A stretch of DNA of 64,000 bases from CAZSRX01 sp964609675 [NCBI: uncultured Bacteroidota bacterium] (GTDB lineage: Bacteria > CLD3 > SB21), in assembly GCA_964609675.1 (NCBI GenBank), contig CAZSRX010000004.1, positions 1 to 64,000 of the forward strand. The letters run 5' to 3'. The notes under the pieces are model-generated. The model was not told where the DNA came from and did not search any database. It saw only the letters and a list, made by a program, of their open reading frames with translations. Each line of letters starts with the position of its first letter. Positions within the stretch are counted from its first letter, which is position 1. Shown here in pieces: positions 8,312 to 17,872 of this stretch. The translations under genes and the position numbers were made by a program.

Positions 8312-9322
8312 TTGCAATCCATTCTAGTCACCGGAGGAGCCGGTTTTATCGGCAGTAATTTTGTACGCTATATGCTGAATAAACATCCGGATTATCGGAT
8401 CATCGTTCTGGACGCGCTGACCTATGCCGGTAACCGCGAGAATTTACAGGATCTGGAACGTAATCCACGGTATCTGTTTTACCACGGCAACATCTGCGAT
8501 AAAACCGTGGTCAATAACCTCGCTTCCAATGTGGACGCGATTATCAACTTCGCCGCGGAGACGCATGTAGACCGATCGATTCATGATCAGGAACAGTTTG
8601 TGCATACCGACGTGCTGGGAACGCTCGTTTTACTCGAAGCGGCGCGCAAGTACCGCATCCAGCGTTATATCCAGATTTCCACCGATGAGGTCTACGGTTC
8701 CATTGAAACCGGGGCATTTACCGAAGAAAGCCCGCTTATGCCCAATTCGCCGTATTCCGCGAGCAAGACCGGCGGCGACATGATGGTGCGCGCCTATCAC
8801 AAAACCTACGGCGTACCGACTATTATTACGCGGGCGTCCAATAATTACGGTCCTTACCAGTACCCGGAAAAACTGATACCGTTTTTTGTTACCAATGCCA
8901 TCGATAACATCCCGCTCCCGTTATACGGCGACGGGCTCAACGTTCGCGACTGGCTGTACGTCATTGACCACTGCGCGGCCATTGATTTCGTTCTGCATCA
9001 CGGAAAAGTAGGCGAAATCTACAATGTCGGCGGCGGCAACGAAAAGACCAACATCGAGATAACGAATCTCATCTTAGCGGCGCTGAATAAATCCGCCACG
9101 CTGATCCGCAAAGTCGCCGACCGGCCGGGACATGACCGCCGTTATGCCGTCGATACGTCCAAACTGAAAGCGTTGGGATGGAAGCCGGAATTCGTGTTTG
9201 AGGAGGCCATGCGCGAAACCATTCAATGGTACGTAAACAATGAAATATGGTGGCGCAAAATCAAGGAAAAGCAGCAGGAGTATAAGGAATTCCTCAAGAA
9301 AAACTACGAAGAAAGAAAATAA
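8312..9322 (+). CDS. rfbB: dTDP-glucose 4,6-dehydratase
   Basis: Extended short-chain dehydrogenase that makes dTDP-4-keto-6-deoxy-glucose for O-antigen and other surface sugars. The NAD motif is GGAGFIGSN at the N-terminus, NFAAETHVDRSI is typical of RmlB, STDEVYGS holds the catalytic Thr/Asp/Glu, and YSASK is the Tyr-x-x-x-Lys pair. Length 336 is normal. Translation starts at TTG (8312), with AGGA seven bases upstream; the nearby ATG at 8305 is out of frame. The other rml genes are not in the window. Confidence 0.93.
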   Translation: MQSILVTGGAGFIGSNFVRYMLNKHPDYRIIVLDALTYAGNRENLQDLERNPRYLFYHGNICDKTVVNNLASNVDAIINFAAETHVDRSIHDQEQFVHTDVLGTLVLLEAARKYRIQRYIQISTDEVYGSIETGAFTEESPLMPNSPYSASKTGGDMMVRAYHKTYGVPTIITRASNNYGPYQYPEKLIPFFVTNAIDNIPLPLYGDGLNVRDWLYVIDHCAAIDFVLHHGKVGEIYNVGGGNEKTNIEITNLILAALNKSATLIRKVADRPGHDRRYAVDTSKLKALGWKPEFVFEEAMRETIQWYVNNEIWWRKIKEKQQEYKEFLKKNYEERK

Positions 9323-9348
9323 CCTATCCACAAAGGAAGAAATATCTT

Positions 9349-9837
9349 ATGGCCGATGATAAACAAAAATCGCTGGAAGACCTGATTAAAAGCGTTGAAA
9401 TATTCGAAGGGCTGGAGTCGAGAGACATCAATAAAGTTCTGAAAGTCGCTACCGGAAAAACGTTTTCCAGGGATCAGGAAATATTCAAGGAAGGCGACAA
9501 AGGCGATTGTTTTTACCTGATTGTAGACGGCGGCGTGACTATCAATAAGCAACTGTCCGATGGCAAGATTGAAGAAGTCGCCACGCTGAAGACCGGCGAT
9601 TACTTTGGCGAAATGGCTTTGCTGGACGGGGAGCCGCGCTCGGCCACCGTTGTCGCCAACACCGATTCAAAAATTCTTGAAATCAAAAACAGTCAGTTCA
9701 TCAAACTGCTGATGAATGACGATAATTTCGCCCGCAAGGTGCTTTGGGCATTCTGTATGACTTTCGCGCGGCGGCTTCGGGCCACCAATGCCCTGCTGGC
9801 TGACATCGCCAAAGGACAATCATCAAAAGTCAAATGA
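9349..9837 (+). CDS. Cyclic nucleotide-binding domain protein
   Basis: A 162-residue protein consisting mainly of one cNMP-binding beta-roll (about residues 15-135), with the phosphate-binding cassette GDYFGEMALLDGEPRSATV around residues 83-101. No DNA-binding helix-turn-helix or enzymatic domain is attached, so it is a stand-alone sensor of the CRP/Fnr effector fold. It might act as a partner subunit. The cassette closely resembles that of the cNMP-GAF-kinase encoded 1 kb away on the other strand. Its 3' end overlaps that of the convergent PorV-like gene by 15 bp. Confidence 0.85.
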   Translation: MADDKQKSLEDLIKSVEIFEGLESRDINKVLKVATGKTFSRDQEIFKEGDKGDCFYLIVDGGVTINKQLSDGKIEEVATLKTGDYFGEMALLDGEPRSATVVANTDSKILEIKNSQFIKLLMNDDNFARKVLWAFCMTFARRLRATNALLADIAKGQSSKVK

Positions 9838-10758
9838 CGCCGTAAAGCGATGGGTAGACCCTAAACCGTTGCTCATCGGCATAAATCCGTAGTCGAATCG
9901 CATGGTTTTCATGACACGCGCTCCAAGACCTGCCGTTAAACTTCGGGAGGCATAACCGGCCTGGTAACCCGCACGAAAACTTATTAAATCGCGATAGGTA
10001 TATTCCATGCCAATAACCGCACGGATATTTTCGTTTCGTATTTTAATGACGTCCAGAGCCAGTGTACCGGCGCCCGTCTCATTCCTGATAATATCATAAC
10101 TGGTGCCGGCGCGCAGAGTAAGCGGCAGGCGGACGGTTTCATGGACCATCTTTCCTGAAAGGCCGGCGTTGGCGATAACCATACCGATACGCCAGCGGTC
10201 ATCTAAATCGGGATTGTCATAAACAAAACGCACTTTATACCACACTCCGATGTCCAACGCGACGGCCTGAACGCTGTTCTGAATGCGTTCATAAAGATAT
10301 TTCGTGGTAAGGCCGGCCGACCAGCGATCGCCCAATTTTCGGGCCCAGGAAACGCCGAGCAGCAAGTCGTGGGATGAAAAATACGCGGTAGGCTCTTCGC
10401 TGGGAATCTGCCGCTGTTCGATGTTATCCACGCCGGTGTAAACATAATGCAGACCGAAATAATGGCTGCCCCATTTTATCTTTCCGCAGAAAGCGTTATG
10501 GGTTACTTCTTCGATCCATCGGTTGTAGGTAAAGGATACATTGTTCATGTCGTTCCAGGCCAGGCCGGCCGGATTCCAGTATCCCGCCGTTGCGTCGGTT
10601 ACGGTGGCGGCCGTGGCTTCTCCCATCCCCGCCTGCTTGCCGCCGATGCCTATTTTAAGAAACGCAAAACCGTTCTTTCCTGAATCCGCACGGGCATAGC
10701 CCGCATTCAATAAAACGCCGCCTACTAATCCGATAAAAATGAAACGCCGGACAAACAT
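9823..10758 (-). CDS. PorV/PorQ-family outer membrane protein
   Basis: A 311-residue predicted beta-barrel with a signal peptide (residues 1 to about 24). The N-terminal pattern GGKQAGMGEAT...ATAGYWNPAGLAW is the hallmark of the PorV/PorQ family, and the protein ends in a short aromatic beta strand (FTASFDF). In Bacteroidota, PorV is the outer-membrane shuttle of the type IX secretion system, which takes cargo through a C-terminal signal. The same gene block encodes a VCBS protein with a FlgD-like Ig C-terminus, the kind of domain used as such a signal. No other type IX genes are in the window. Confidence 0.8.
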   Translation of the reverse strand: MFVRRFIFIGLVGGVLLNAGYARADSGKNGFAFLKIGIGGKQAGMGEATAATVTDATAGYWNPAGLAWNDMNNVSFTYNRWIEEVTHNAFCGKIKWGSHYFGLHYVYTGVDNIEQRQIPSEEPTAYFSSHDLLLGVSWARKLGDRWSAGLTTKYLYERIQNSVQAVALDIGVWYKVRFVYDNPDLDDRWRIGMVIANAGLSGKMVHETVRLPLTLRAGTSYDIIRNETGAGTLALDVIKIRNENIRAVIGMEYTYRDLISFRAGYQAGYASRSLTAGLGARVMKTMRFDYGFMPMSNGLGSTHRFTASFDF

Positions 10759-10768
10759 AATGAATCCT

Positions 10769-12376
10769 TTATGATGTGATTGGGAAAATAAGCTTGAATG
10801 AAGTCCCCTTGCCTTCCGCGCTGTCTACTTGTACCTGTCCGCCGTGCGCATCCACAATGCTTTTAACAATGGTCAGGCCGAGGCCGGTGCCTTCGCTTTT
10901 GGTTGTCGCGAAAGGCGTAAAGATATTCTGAAGAAACGATTCAGGAATTCCCGGCCCGTTATCGGTCACGGCGATGATTAATGCATCGGACGTCCGGTAA
11001 GCGGAAATCGTTATGATGCCGGTTCGGGCCTCCACGGCCTCACTGGCGTTTTTGACGAGATTATACAGCGCCCGGCAGATTTTATCCTGATCGAAATCGT
11101 AAATCAGATCGTCCGGAATTTCCGTGATTAATTTTATTTCTTTGGTTTCCAGATCATTCTCGATGAGCGTTAATATGGTTCCGATGGTTTCTTTAACAGG
11201 CCGGGGCTGGCGGTTAATGTGAATGTCACCCTTTGCATACAGAAGGATTTCCCGCGACATAGTTATCATCAGATGCGAACTGGTAAGAATACGCTGTACC
11301 AGGTCGTTAATATCGTCTTCGTTTTTGGATTTCAGGATAAACTGGGCGTAATTATGCACGACGGCAAGCAGATTTTTAAAATCATGCAGAATGGAGCTGG
11401 CGGCGCGCCCCACGGCGGAAAGTTTTTCGGAGGTCACAAGCTGAGAAACCAGTTTCATGTTCTGCAGCGCAATATAAATATAAGAGCCCAAGGCGATCAG
11501 GAAGGCCTTATCGTCGTCCGTCCAGCCGACCGCCTTTCGGTTTTTTAAAAGCATCCAGCCCTCAACGTGTTCCCGCGAGGAAAACGGCACGAGCATGAAA
11601 GCTCTGGCATGGTTCAGCAAATCACCAATCACCGGGTTTTTTTCGGATACCGCCGGCGGTACCTTGTCAATAACCGATACCCGGCCGGGAGATATATAGT
11701 CCCCGAAAGGATTTTCGCCCGGATTGAAGTACCGTATATTTTTTGTACCGTTTTTTTCTTCGAGAATATAATATTTGCCGGAGGGTTCGTCATAGAAAAA
11801 AAGGTATATTTCATCAAAGCGAACATGTTTCTGAATGAGTTCCGGAACCAGTTGCGCCAGACGGTGTATGTCAAAATCGGCGGTAAGCGCCTTGCAAAAT
11901 TCAAAAAGACCGTTCAGACGGTCTATCTGCCGGCGCTGATTTTGTTCTCTCTGGATAAACTGCTCAATAATCTGGTCGTTGGTGTGGCGCAGACGGAAAC
12001 TGATGGATTTGAGAATGTTGATGGCGATTTTAGGTTCGACCACCATCATTTTTTCAAAGGCCTCCTGACTGATCAGCCCCAGACGGCAATCTTCGTCGGC
12101 AATGATCCGGGCAGAACGGGGCGCATCTTCCAGAATGGCCATCTCTCCGAAAAAGTCCCCCGATTCACGAACGGCCAGCACCACTTCCTTATGACCGGGT
12201 GTGCTTTTAATAACTTTCACGCGGCCTTCGATCAGTACATACAGCACCTTATCGGATTGGCCCTCCTCGATAATGATGGAATCTTTAGGATAGTTTTTTT
12301 CATGGATCATCGAACGAATCAGGTCCATTTCGCCCGCATTCAGCCCCGAAAACAGCTTGTTTTGATTGATGGACAT
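10769..12376 (-). CDS. cNMP-binding/GAF sensor histidine kinase
   Basis: A 535-residue cytoplasmic hybrid sensor. Domain order: cNMP-binding beta-roll (about residues 5-125, cassette GDFFGEMAILEDAPRSARI), GAF-like domain (about 165-310), dimerisation/His-phosphotransfer helix (SSILHDFKNLLAVV, His near residue 338) and HATPase_c (about 400-535) with NASEAVE as N box, VTDNGPGIP as G1 and GTGLGLTIV as G2. All kinase motifs are intact. No transmembrane segment is evident. The start overlaps the dacB stop by one base (TAATG), so the genes are coupled. No cognate response regulator is adjacent. Confidence 0.88.
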   Translation of the reverse strand: MSINQNKLFSGLNAGEMDLIRSMIHEKNYPKDSIIIEEGQSDKVLYVLIEGRVKVIKSTPGHKEVVLAVRESGDFFGEMAILEDAPRSARIIADEDCRLGLISQEAFEKMMVVEPKIAINILKSISFRLRHTNDQIIEQFIQREQNQRRQIDRLNGLFEFCKALTADFDIHRLAQLVPELIQKHVRFDEIYLFFYDEPSGKYYILEEKNGTKNIRYFNPGENPFGDYISPGRVSVIDKVPPAVSEKNPVIGDLLNHARAFMLVPFSSREHVEGWMLLKNRKAVGWTDDDKAFLIALGSYIYIALQNMKLVSQLVTSEKLSAVGRAASSILHDFKNLLAVVHNYAQFILKSKNEDDINDLVQRILTSSHLMITMSREILLYAKGDIHINRQPRPVKETIGTILTLIENDLETKEIKLITEIPDDLIYDFDQDKICRALYNLVKNASEAVEARTGIITISAYRTSDALIIAVTDNGPGIPESFLQNIFTPFATTKSEGTGLGLTIVKSIVDAHGGQVQVDSAEGKGTSFKLIFPITS

Positions 12377-13878
12377 TATACCCTCCTGAATTCTGCCAGC
12401 TTGATTAATATGGCATCCTGAACTTTTTCGATTTCCAGCTTATCTACGGTAAAGTGATTGCACAGGATGGAAAAAACAAGCTCTTCCTGGTCGGCGGTTT
12501 TCACAAATCCGGAAATGGAGCGGACATGGTCGATATAGCCGGTTTTAGCAATGACATTATTATACGCCGCTGAATTTTTCATACGGTAATTGATGGTGCC
12601 GTCCACGCCGGCTATGGCCAGCGATTCCCGGAACGGTTTCCAGTGCCGGTGTTCCCGGATATAAACCAGCGTATGAACAATATCGGCCGGTGAAACCATA
12701 CTGCTTCGGGCATAGCCGGAACCGTCATGGATGACCATCGAGGCCGTATCCAGGCCTATGGCGCTTAAAAATGTCCGTTCCATCTGCAGCGCCCGCTCAC
12801 CGCATCCCTCGCCCTGATTAACCGCGCTGACGGTGCGCAGAATCTGCTCGGCAAACAAATTCTGACTTCGCTTGTTGACGACTTTCAGCAATTCATTCAG
12901 CGCGGGCGACAGATAAACCGCCGCCGAAACAACATCCGTGTCCTTTTCGGTATAAACAAAATCCGGCAGGTCGTCAATGTCTTCGGGAGGGCCCTCAACG
13001 GCGATGCCGTTCCGGACGAGTGTTTCCCTGAGTACGGTTGCAAAATACAGCGTCGGATTGTGTATCGCGGTATTGCCCATGATGGTTCCGGACGCACGGG
13101 AAACCGTGCCGACCGCGTTTATATAATTGGAATAACGGTCCCGCGTAAAATCCACACTGCTGCGGCTATTCGGCGAGGCGGACGTGAAGACAGAATTGTT
13201 CACCGTAACATAGGCCGTGTTTGGCACAATCTGAAGTCTGGCGGGTTGTCCCGGTTGCGTCGGTGAAAGGTACCAGTCGATGCAGTTATCATTAAAAACT
13301 AAGGCGCCCACCTGAGCCGAATACCAGTAAGATTCGCTGTCCCATTCCCAGTTTTTACCCAGCCGTTCGTCACAAAAAAGATTATCATCGCCGATAATCC
13401 GACCGGTAATGCGCCGGATGCCCAAATGTTTTAAGGTATCGGCCCAGTTCTCGAAAATCCGGGTGACCCGCCCTTCATAGTAGCGTCCGGATATCGTAGG
13501 ATCGCCGGAACCGCGTATAATCAGATCGCCGATGAAAACCGAATCATTCGCACGACGGCCTTTAAGATATACGGCCGTACGGTACCTGAAATCCGGACCG
13601 AGTTTTTCAAGCGCAAAAACGGTAGTGAAAATTTTTATATTCGAAGCCGGCGTAAAATTTTTACGGCTGTTGTGTTCATACCAAAGTTCTCCCGTTTTCA
13701 CGGAACGGATCATCAGGCCCCAATGACAGTTTTCAAGAAATTTCTGGTTGATCAGCCGGTCGATTTCATTCCGGAGCGCTTTAAATCCCGTATTCGGCAG
13801 GCACGGTTCACCGGACAAGCCGTAGGCCAACACCAGTAGCATTGCATGACAAATAATATTTAATGATTTTACTTTCAT
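12376..13878 (-). CDS. dacB: D-alanyl-D-alanine carboxypeptidase/endopeptidase (PBP4 family)
   Basis: A 500-residue exported penicillin-binding protein of the S13 peptidase family that trims D-Ala from peptidoglycan stem peptides and/or cuts cross-links. It has a signal peptide (residues 1 to about 26), SxxK as SNIK in FTPASNIKIFTT, SxN as SQN in KRSQNLFAEQ, and KTG in IAKTGYIDH. The large insert between SxxK and SxN is typical of PBP4. It sits between the VCBS protein and the cNMP-GAF kinase in a tight minus-strand block, which suggests that envelope genes are grouped here. Confidence 0.93.
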   Translation of the reverse strand: MKVKSLNIICHAMLLVLAYGLSGEPCLPNTGFKALRNEIDRLINQKFLENCHWGLMIRSVKTGELWYEHNSRKNFTPASNIKIFTTVFALEKLGPDFRYRTAVYLKGRRANDSVFIGDLIIRGSGDPTISGRYYEGRVTRIFENWADTLKHLGIRRITGRIIGDDNLFCDERLGKNWEWDSESYWYSAQVGALVFNDNCIDWYLSPTQPGQPARLQIVPNTAYVTVNNSVFTSASPNSRSSVDFTRDRYSNYINAVGTVSRASGTIMGNTAIHNPTLYFATVLRETLVRNGIAVEGPPEDIDDLPDFVYTEKDTDVVSAAVYLSPALNELLKVVNKRSQNLFAEQILRTVSAVNQGEGCGERALQMERTFLSAIGLDTASMVIHDGSGYARSSMVSPADIVHTLVYIREHRHWKPFRESLAIAGVDGTINYRMKNSAAYNNVIAKTGYIDHVRSISGFVKTADQEELVFSILCNHFTVDKLEIEKVQDAILIKLAEFRRV

Positions 13879-13917
13879 TTTATACCGAGGGCAGAAAAAG
13901 AAACGATTAACGCCGGC

Positions 13918-15216
13918 TTACTTACTAACCGATCGCGTAACAACGATCGAGCCCAGACGATAATAGAAAATGTAATTGCCATCGGGCACAGGATTTTCGT
14001 TTTCATCCGTTCCGTTCCATTCGAGAGTAAACTGGCCTTCCGGCAGGTCGGCGTCGAACTCAAAATATTTTCGCACCAGCACCCCTTCCCCGTTGTATAA
14101 AAACATACTGACGTGGCTGAAGTCCGGCAAGATACCGACATCGGCCGTGTTCGGCTTGGAAGGATCTTTTTCATAAATAATGGCTACAGACATATCCGAT
14201 TTTGATTTTTTTTCAAACGCTGTGGATAACTGATTGAGCATGATGATCGCTTCGTTGTTGACCGGATCCAATATCGCCAGATCAATACGTTTATCGTTAT
14301 TAAAATCCTTCATCACAAACGACAGGGCCTGCGACACGGATTCTACAGGAAATTCCTTATCCAGAAATAAACCATTGGATTCGCCGAAAATGATTTTCAT
14401 CGAACCGGTTTCCGTCATCACCGATGCGTCGTCAAAACCATCGCCGTCGATGTCGCCCAGTTCGGCAAATAAAGGCTTGGTTTGCATGTTAATCTGGACT
14501 GTCTTTAATTCCCATTTAGCCGGACTTATTTCCTGCGGGGCACACACGATAACCGGTGCCGTACCTTCCTGAATGATGACAATCTGGTCGGAGCCCTTCC
14601 CGCTGTAATTGCCGGCCTTTATTTTTACGGGCGTGAATTCAAGTACCTTTGCGGCAATCGGCTTAAACGAGCCTTTCCCTGTTCCTTTGAACAGAATCAA
14701 CTCCCTGGAATTAGCGCAGACGGCCGCGATGTCTTTGATACCGTCATTATTAAAGTCTCCCACCGCAATGGATTTAGATGGTTCCTTGAGTTTAAGGTTC
14801 TCTTTGGGCTTAAAAACATTACCCGCTCCGGCAAGTATAACCGAGATTGTTTTGGATACATCATTGGCAAATATAAGGTCTTTGCGGCCGTCCTGGTCCA
14901 GGTCAACGGCTTGGATGGAAACGGGATATTTATCGGTCAGAACGTCGGTTTTTTCGCCAAAAGAACCGTCCCCTCTTCCCCAATATACTGAAAGGATACC
15001 CTGTACGCCGTTTTCACTTTTCCCGCCTAAGATAAGATCGTCATAACCGTCACCGTTGATGTCGGAGCTCTGAATGGCATAAGGCACTCCCTGGAATTTA
15101 TACGTGCTGCTGATGCTGAAAAAATCCTGCGCGGACAGGACGTTAACACACGCCAGTAAAACGCCTCCGGAAATCAAACGAAATTCTAATAACAATGTCA
15201 GGATTTTATGCTTCAT
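13918..15216 (-). CDS. Secreted VCBS/FG-GAP repeat protein with FlgD-like Ig C-terminus
   Basis: A 432-residue exported protein. After a signal peptide (about residues 1-29) come at least five FG-GAP/VCBS repeats with Ca-binding-like loops (DINGDGYDDL, DLDQDGRKDL, DFNNDGIKDI, DIDGDGFDDA, DFNNDKRIDL), predicted to fold as a beta-propeller. The last 80 residues or so (LYNGEGVLVRKY ... WNGTDENENPVPDGNYIFYY) are a FlgD-type Ig domain like those used as C-terminal sorting signals of type IX cargo in FCB bacteria. The start overlaps the selB stop (ATGA). The ligand is unknown. Confidence 0.85.
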   Translation of the reverse strand: MKHKILTLLLEFRLISGGVLLACVNVLSAQDFFSISSTYKFQGVPYAIQSSDINGDGYDDLILGGKSENGVQGILSVYWGRGDGSFGEKTDVLTDKYPVSIQAVDLDQDGRKDLIFANDVSKTISVILAGAGNVFKPKENLKLKEPSKSIAVGDFNNDGIKDIAAVCANSRELILFKGTGKGSFKPIAAKVLEFTPVKIKAGNYSGKGSDQIVIIQEGTAPVIVCAPQEISPAKWELKTVQINMQTKPLFAELGDIDGDGFDDASVMTETGSMKIIFGESNGLFLDKEFPVESVSQALSFVMKDFNNDKRIDLAILDPVNNEAIIMLNQLSTAFEKKSKSDMSVAIIYEKDPSKPNTADVGILPDFSHVSMFLYNGEGVLVRKYFEFDADLPEGQFTLEWNGTDENENPVPDGNYIFYYRLGSIVVTRSVSK

Positions 15217-17096
15217 GGGTTTAAATATCTTTTATCATTTCGCCTGATCGTTATTTCCTGCCGGTCAAAATATTCAAGCAGTGACAAGGCGTATTTTCGG
15301 CTGGTATTGGTCAGCGCCTTAAAGTCCTGAATAGTAATATGGCCATTCCTCGTAACAAAATCAACAAGTAATTGAAGGGCTTTTTCGATTTTTTTGGAAT
15401 GAAAAAACGTTTTCGAATCGGTGGACACGGTCAGTTTCATGGCGATCATTTTGCGGAGGTATCCTTGTAACGTTTGGATGTCGATATCGAGCCGTTGCGC
15501 TATTTCTTCAACGGAGGGCGGCGCAAAGCCTCCGGTATCAAGCATTTCCGCAATGCGGCTGATAATGGCCTGGGCGGCTTCATCCATGCGCGCGGTAAAA
15601 CCGGATAGCCGTATAATTTCACCCTGTTCGTCAATGGTTCCGTCTTTCGTCAGTATCTCCAATAAATAATCATAAAGGGCATCCGGTAAATGGGCGTAGG
15701 TTTTTTTTAGCGTGTTTTTTTTAATTCCATGCTCCTGAGGATGCTGGCGATGCCAGTCGGCTATAAAAAGATGAACCTGGTTTTTCAATTCATCAAAAAA
15801 TTTTTTATTGATGATCCAATCAAACTTTTCCGGCAAATGAATGGCTATCCGGTCACGGACGGCTTCCGCTACTATCGTGTTTAGAAATTCCCGCTTCAGT
15901 CCGAAAAGCGATGGCAGTTCATTCATAGAAATCCAATCCGTTTCCCGCAGAACGTTTTTAACGGCCTCTTCAGGAAGGTTTCCGTATAACAACGATAAAA
16001 AGGTTTCGTGGACGGGCGCGCCGTTGATGGCTGTTTCGGCGTTCCATAAAATGGTTCCGCCGCCAATGGTGGAACGCGCGTTTTTTTCGCGGATAATAAA
16101 ACGGTCTCCCCGGATATAACAGCGATCCCCGTTGATTTGCATTAAGGCCAACGCCGTTTCGCCGGATGGTATCGGCATACGGTTCAACGGTTTTATTTTA
16201 CCGAAAAGCTCTTCGGTCCCGATCAAAATGCGCAGCCCGGACGAAGCGGTAATCGGTTTTACGGACTCCTGAAGAATTTTCACGTGCACATAATACGAGC
16301 GGGATGTATTCAGCGTGTCCGCATCTGCGATCATGACGCCGCGGGTGAGCGGGATTTTAATATCTCCGGACACGTTGATCGCCGCCCGATCGCCGAAGCG
16401 GGCCGATGCCGCCGCACGGCCGTGTTTCTGAATCCCGCGGACGCGGACTTTCTGCCGGGAAGGAAATATCTCGACCGTAGCATTTAATTCGGCGGAGCCG
16501 GAAATGACGGTGCCCGTTACGACCGTACCGAAACCGGCCTTTTTAAAAACACGGTCCACAGGCAGACGAAATATCCTGCCGGTCGGGTAGGCCGGATATT
16601 TACCGGGCAATTCGGTGAGATAGGCCGATAACGCCTGAAGGCCGCTTCCGTTGACCGCCGAGGTAAAAAAAACGGGCGCGTCTTTAAGAAAAGTATCCTG
16701 AGTGAGTTGCCGGATGTCCGTTTCCAGATTATGCAGACGGCTTTCTTCCGCAAGATCCGTTTTGGTTAGAACCACGGCGCCGGACGGAATTTGCAGAAGG
16801 TCCAAAATACGCAGGTGTTCGATAGTCTGCGGCTTGATACCTTCGTTGGCGGCGATAACGAGAAGCGCGAAGTCTATTGCATGAACGCCGGCGATCATAT
16901 TCCGGATAAACCGTTCATGGCCGGGCACGTCAATCATGGTAATATAGTCGTTCCAGTGCGCAAAACCGATGTCAATCGTTATGCCGCGTTCCTTTTCTTC
17001 TTTCAATGAATCGGTGTCTATACCGGTTAACGCTTTGACCAAAGCGGTTTTTCCGTGATCGATGTGACCGGCCGTGCCGATATTGATATGCCGCAT
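15213..17096 (-). CDS. selB: Selenocysteine-specific elongation factor SelB
   Basis: A 627-residue translational GTPase that delivers Sec-tRNA to UGA codons marked by a SECIS hairpin. The N-terminal G domain shows G1 ([11 protein letters not shown]), switch I with [13 protein letters not shown]3 (DVPGHERFI) and TKTD as G4. EF-Tu-like domains 2 and 3 follow. The last 250 residues or so are predicted winged-helix repeats, the SECIS-binding part, which separates SelB from EF-Tu and IF2. Its presence implies selenoprotein synthesis, yet selA, selD and tRNA-Sec are not in this window. It is the first gene of the block ending at the PorV-like gene. Confidence 0.95.
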   Translation of the reverse strand: MRHINIGTAGHIDHGKTALVKALTGIDTDSLKEEKERGITIDIGFAHWNDYITMIDVPGHERFIRNMIAGVHAIDFALLVIAANEGIKPQTIEHLRILDLLQIPSGAVVLTKTDLAEESRLHNLETDIRQLTQDTFLKDAPVFFTSAVNGSGLQALSAYLTELPGKYPAYPTGRIFRLPVDRVFKKAGFGTVVTGTVISGSAELNATVEIFPSRQKVRVRGIQKHGRAAASARFGDRAAINVSGDIKIPLTRGVMIADADTLNTSRSYYVHVKILQESVKPITASSGLRILIGTEELFGKIKPLNRMPIPSGETALALMQINGDRCYIRGDRFIIREKNARSTIGGGTILWNAETAINGAPVHETFLSLLYGNLPEEAVKNVLRETDWISMNELPSLFGLKREFLNTIVAEAVRDRIAIHLPEKFDWIINKKFFDELKNQVHLFIADWHRQHPQEHGIKKNTLKKTYAHLPDALYDYLLEILTKDGTIDEQGEIIRLSGFTARMDEAAQAIISRIAEMLDTGGFAPPSVEEIAQRLDIDIQTLQGYLRKMIAMKLTVSTDSKTFFHSKKIEKALQLLVDFVTRNGHITIQDFKALTNTSRKYALSLLEYFDRQEITIRRNDKRYLNP

Positions 17097-17199
17097 GTCG
17101 GAGTGCGTTTTAGTGTCTATAACTAAAGTATTTGATTCTCTATTAAGAATTATTTATTATAGTATAATAAATACTTGGAATGTTTTCAAAGAAATTAGT

Positions 17200-17862
17200 A
17201 TGGCTCTTGTCGCTCCATCAATATTATCCGCCGACTTTTCCTGTCTTAAGGACGATATCCGAAAAGCTGAAAACGCCGGCGCCGACTGGATTCATGTCGA
17301 TGTTATGGACGGGCATTTCGTGCCCAACATTACGATCGGCCCGGTAGTGGTGGAGCACCTCCGCCGGCATACACAATTACCGCTCGACGTGCATTTGATG
17401 ATCGAGAAGCCGGAACGGTATATAGAGGCCTTTCGCCAGGCGGGCGCGGATATCCTCACCGTCCATCAGGAAACCTGCCCCCATCTGCACCGCACGCTTG
17501 ATTTTATCCGGCAGACCGGCGCCAAAGCGGGTGTTTCCATCAATCCCGCAACCCCTCCGGAAACGCTGAATTACGCCCTGGATGCGGCGGATCTCATTCT
17601 GGTAATGAGCGTCAATCCGGGCTTTGGCGGTCAGAAGTTCATTGATGAATCCTTAAAAAAAATCCGCACCCTTGCCGAAATGACAAGAAATAAAAAAGTT
17701 TTAATCGAAGTGGACGGCGGAATCAATGAAACTACCGGCGCGCGGGCGGTAGCAAACGGCGCGCATGTCCTTGTGGCCGGTTCATATATTTTTCACGCTC
17801 AGGACATTAAATCCGCCATTCAATCCCTGAAAACGCTTGATCGAAAAACCCTGTCGGTCTGA
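17200..17862 (+). CDS. rpe: Ribulose-phosphate 3-epimerase
   Basis: Interconverts D-ribulose 5-phosphate and D-xylulose 5-phosphate in the pentose phosphate pathway; cytoplasmic TIM barrel. Hallmarks are APSILSADFSCL at the N-terminus, the metal-binding DWIHVDVMDGHFVPN and LDVHLMIEKP, VMSVNPGFGGQKF and EVDGGIN. From the ATG at 17200 it is 220 residues, the family norm; a longer in-frame extension upstream would be unlike the family and would overlap selB. The 100-bp divergent gap to selB is A/T rich and contains TATAAT at 17163-17168. Confidence 0.96.
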   Translation: MALVAPSILSADFSCLKDDIRKAENAGADWIHVDVMDGHFVPNITIGPVVVEHLRRHTQLPLDVHLMIEKPERYIEAFRQAGADILTVHQETCPHLHRTLDFIRQTGAKAGVSINPATPPETLNYALDAADLILVMSVNPGFGGQKFIDESLKKIRTLAEMTRNKKVLIEVDGGINETTGARAVANGAHVLVAGSYIFHAQDIKSAIQSLKTLDRKTLSV

Positions 17863-17872
17863 CACCTATATA

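Noticed and set aside
11567-12421. Plus-strand open frame of 284 codons antisense to the cNMP-GAF kinase
   Set aside because: The kinase on the minus strand has clear domains; this frame has none and lacks a ribosome binding site.
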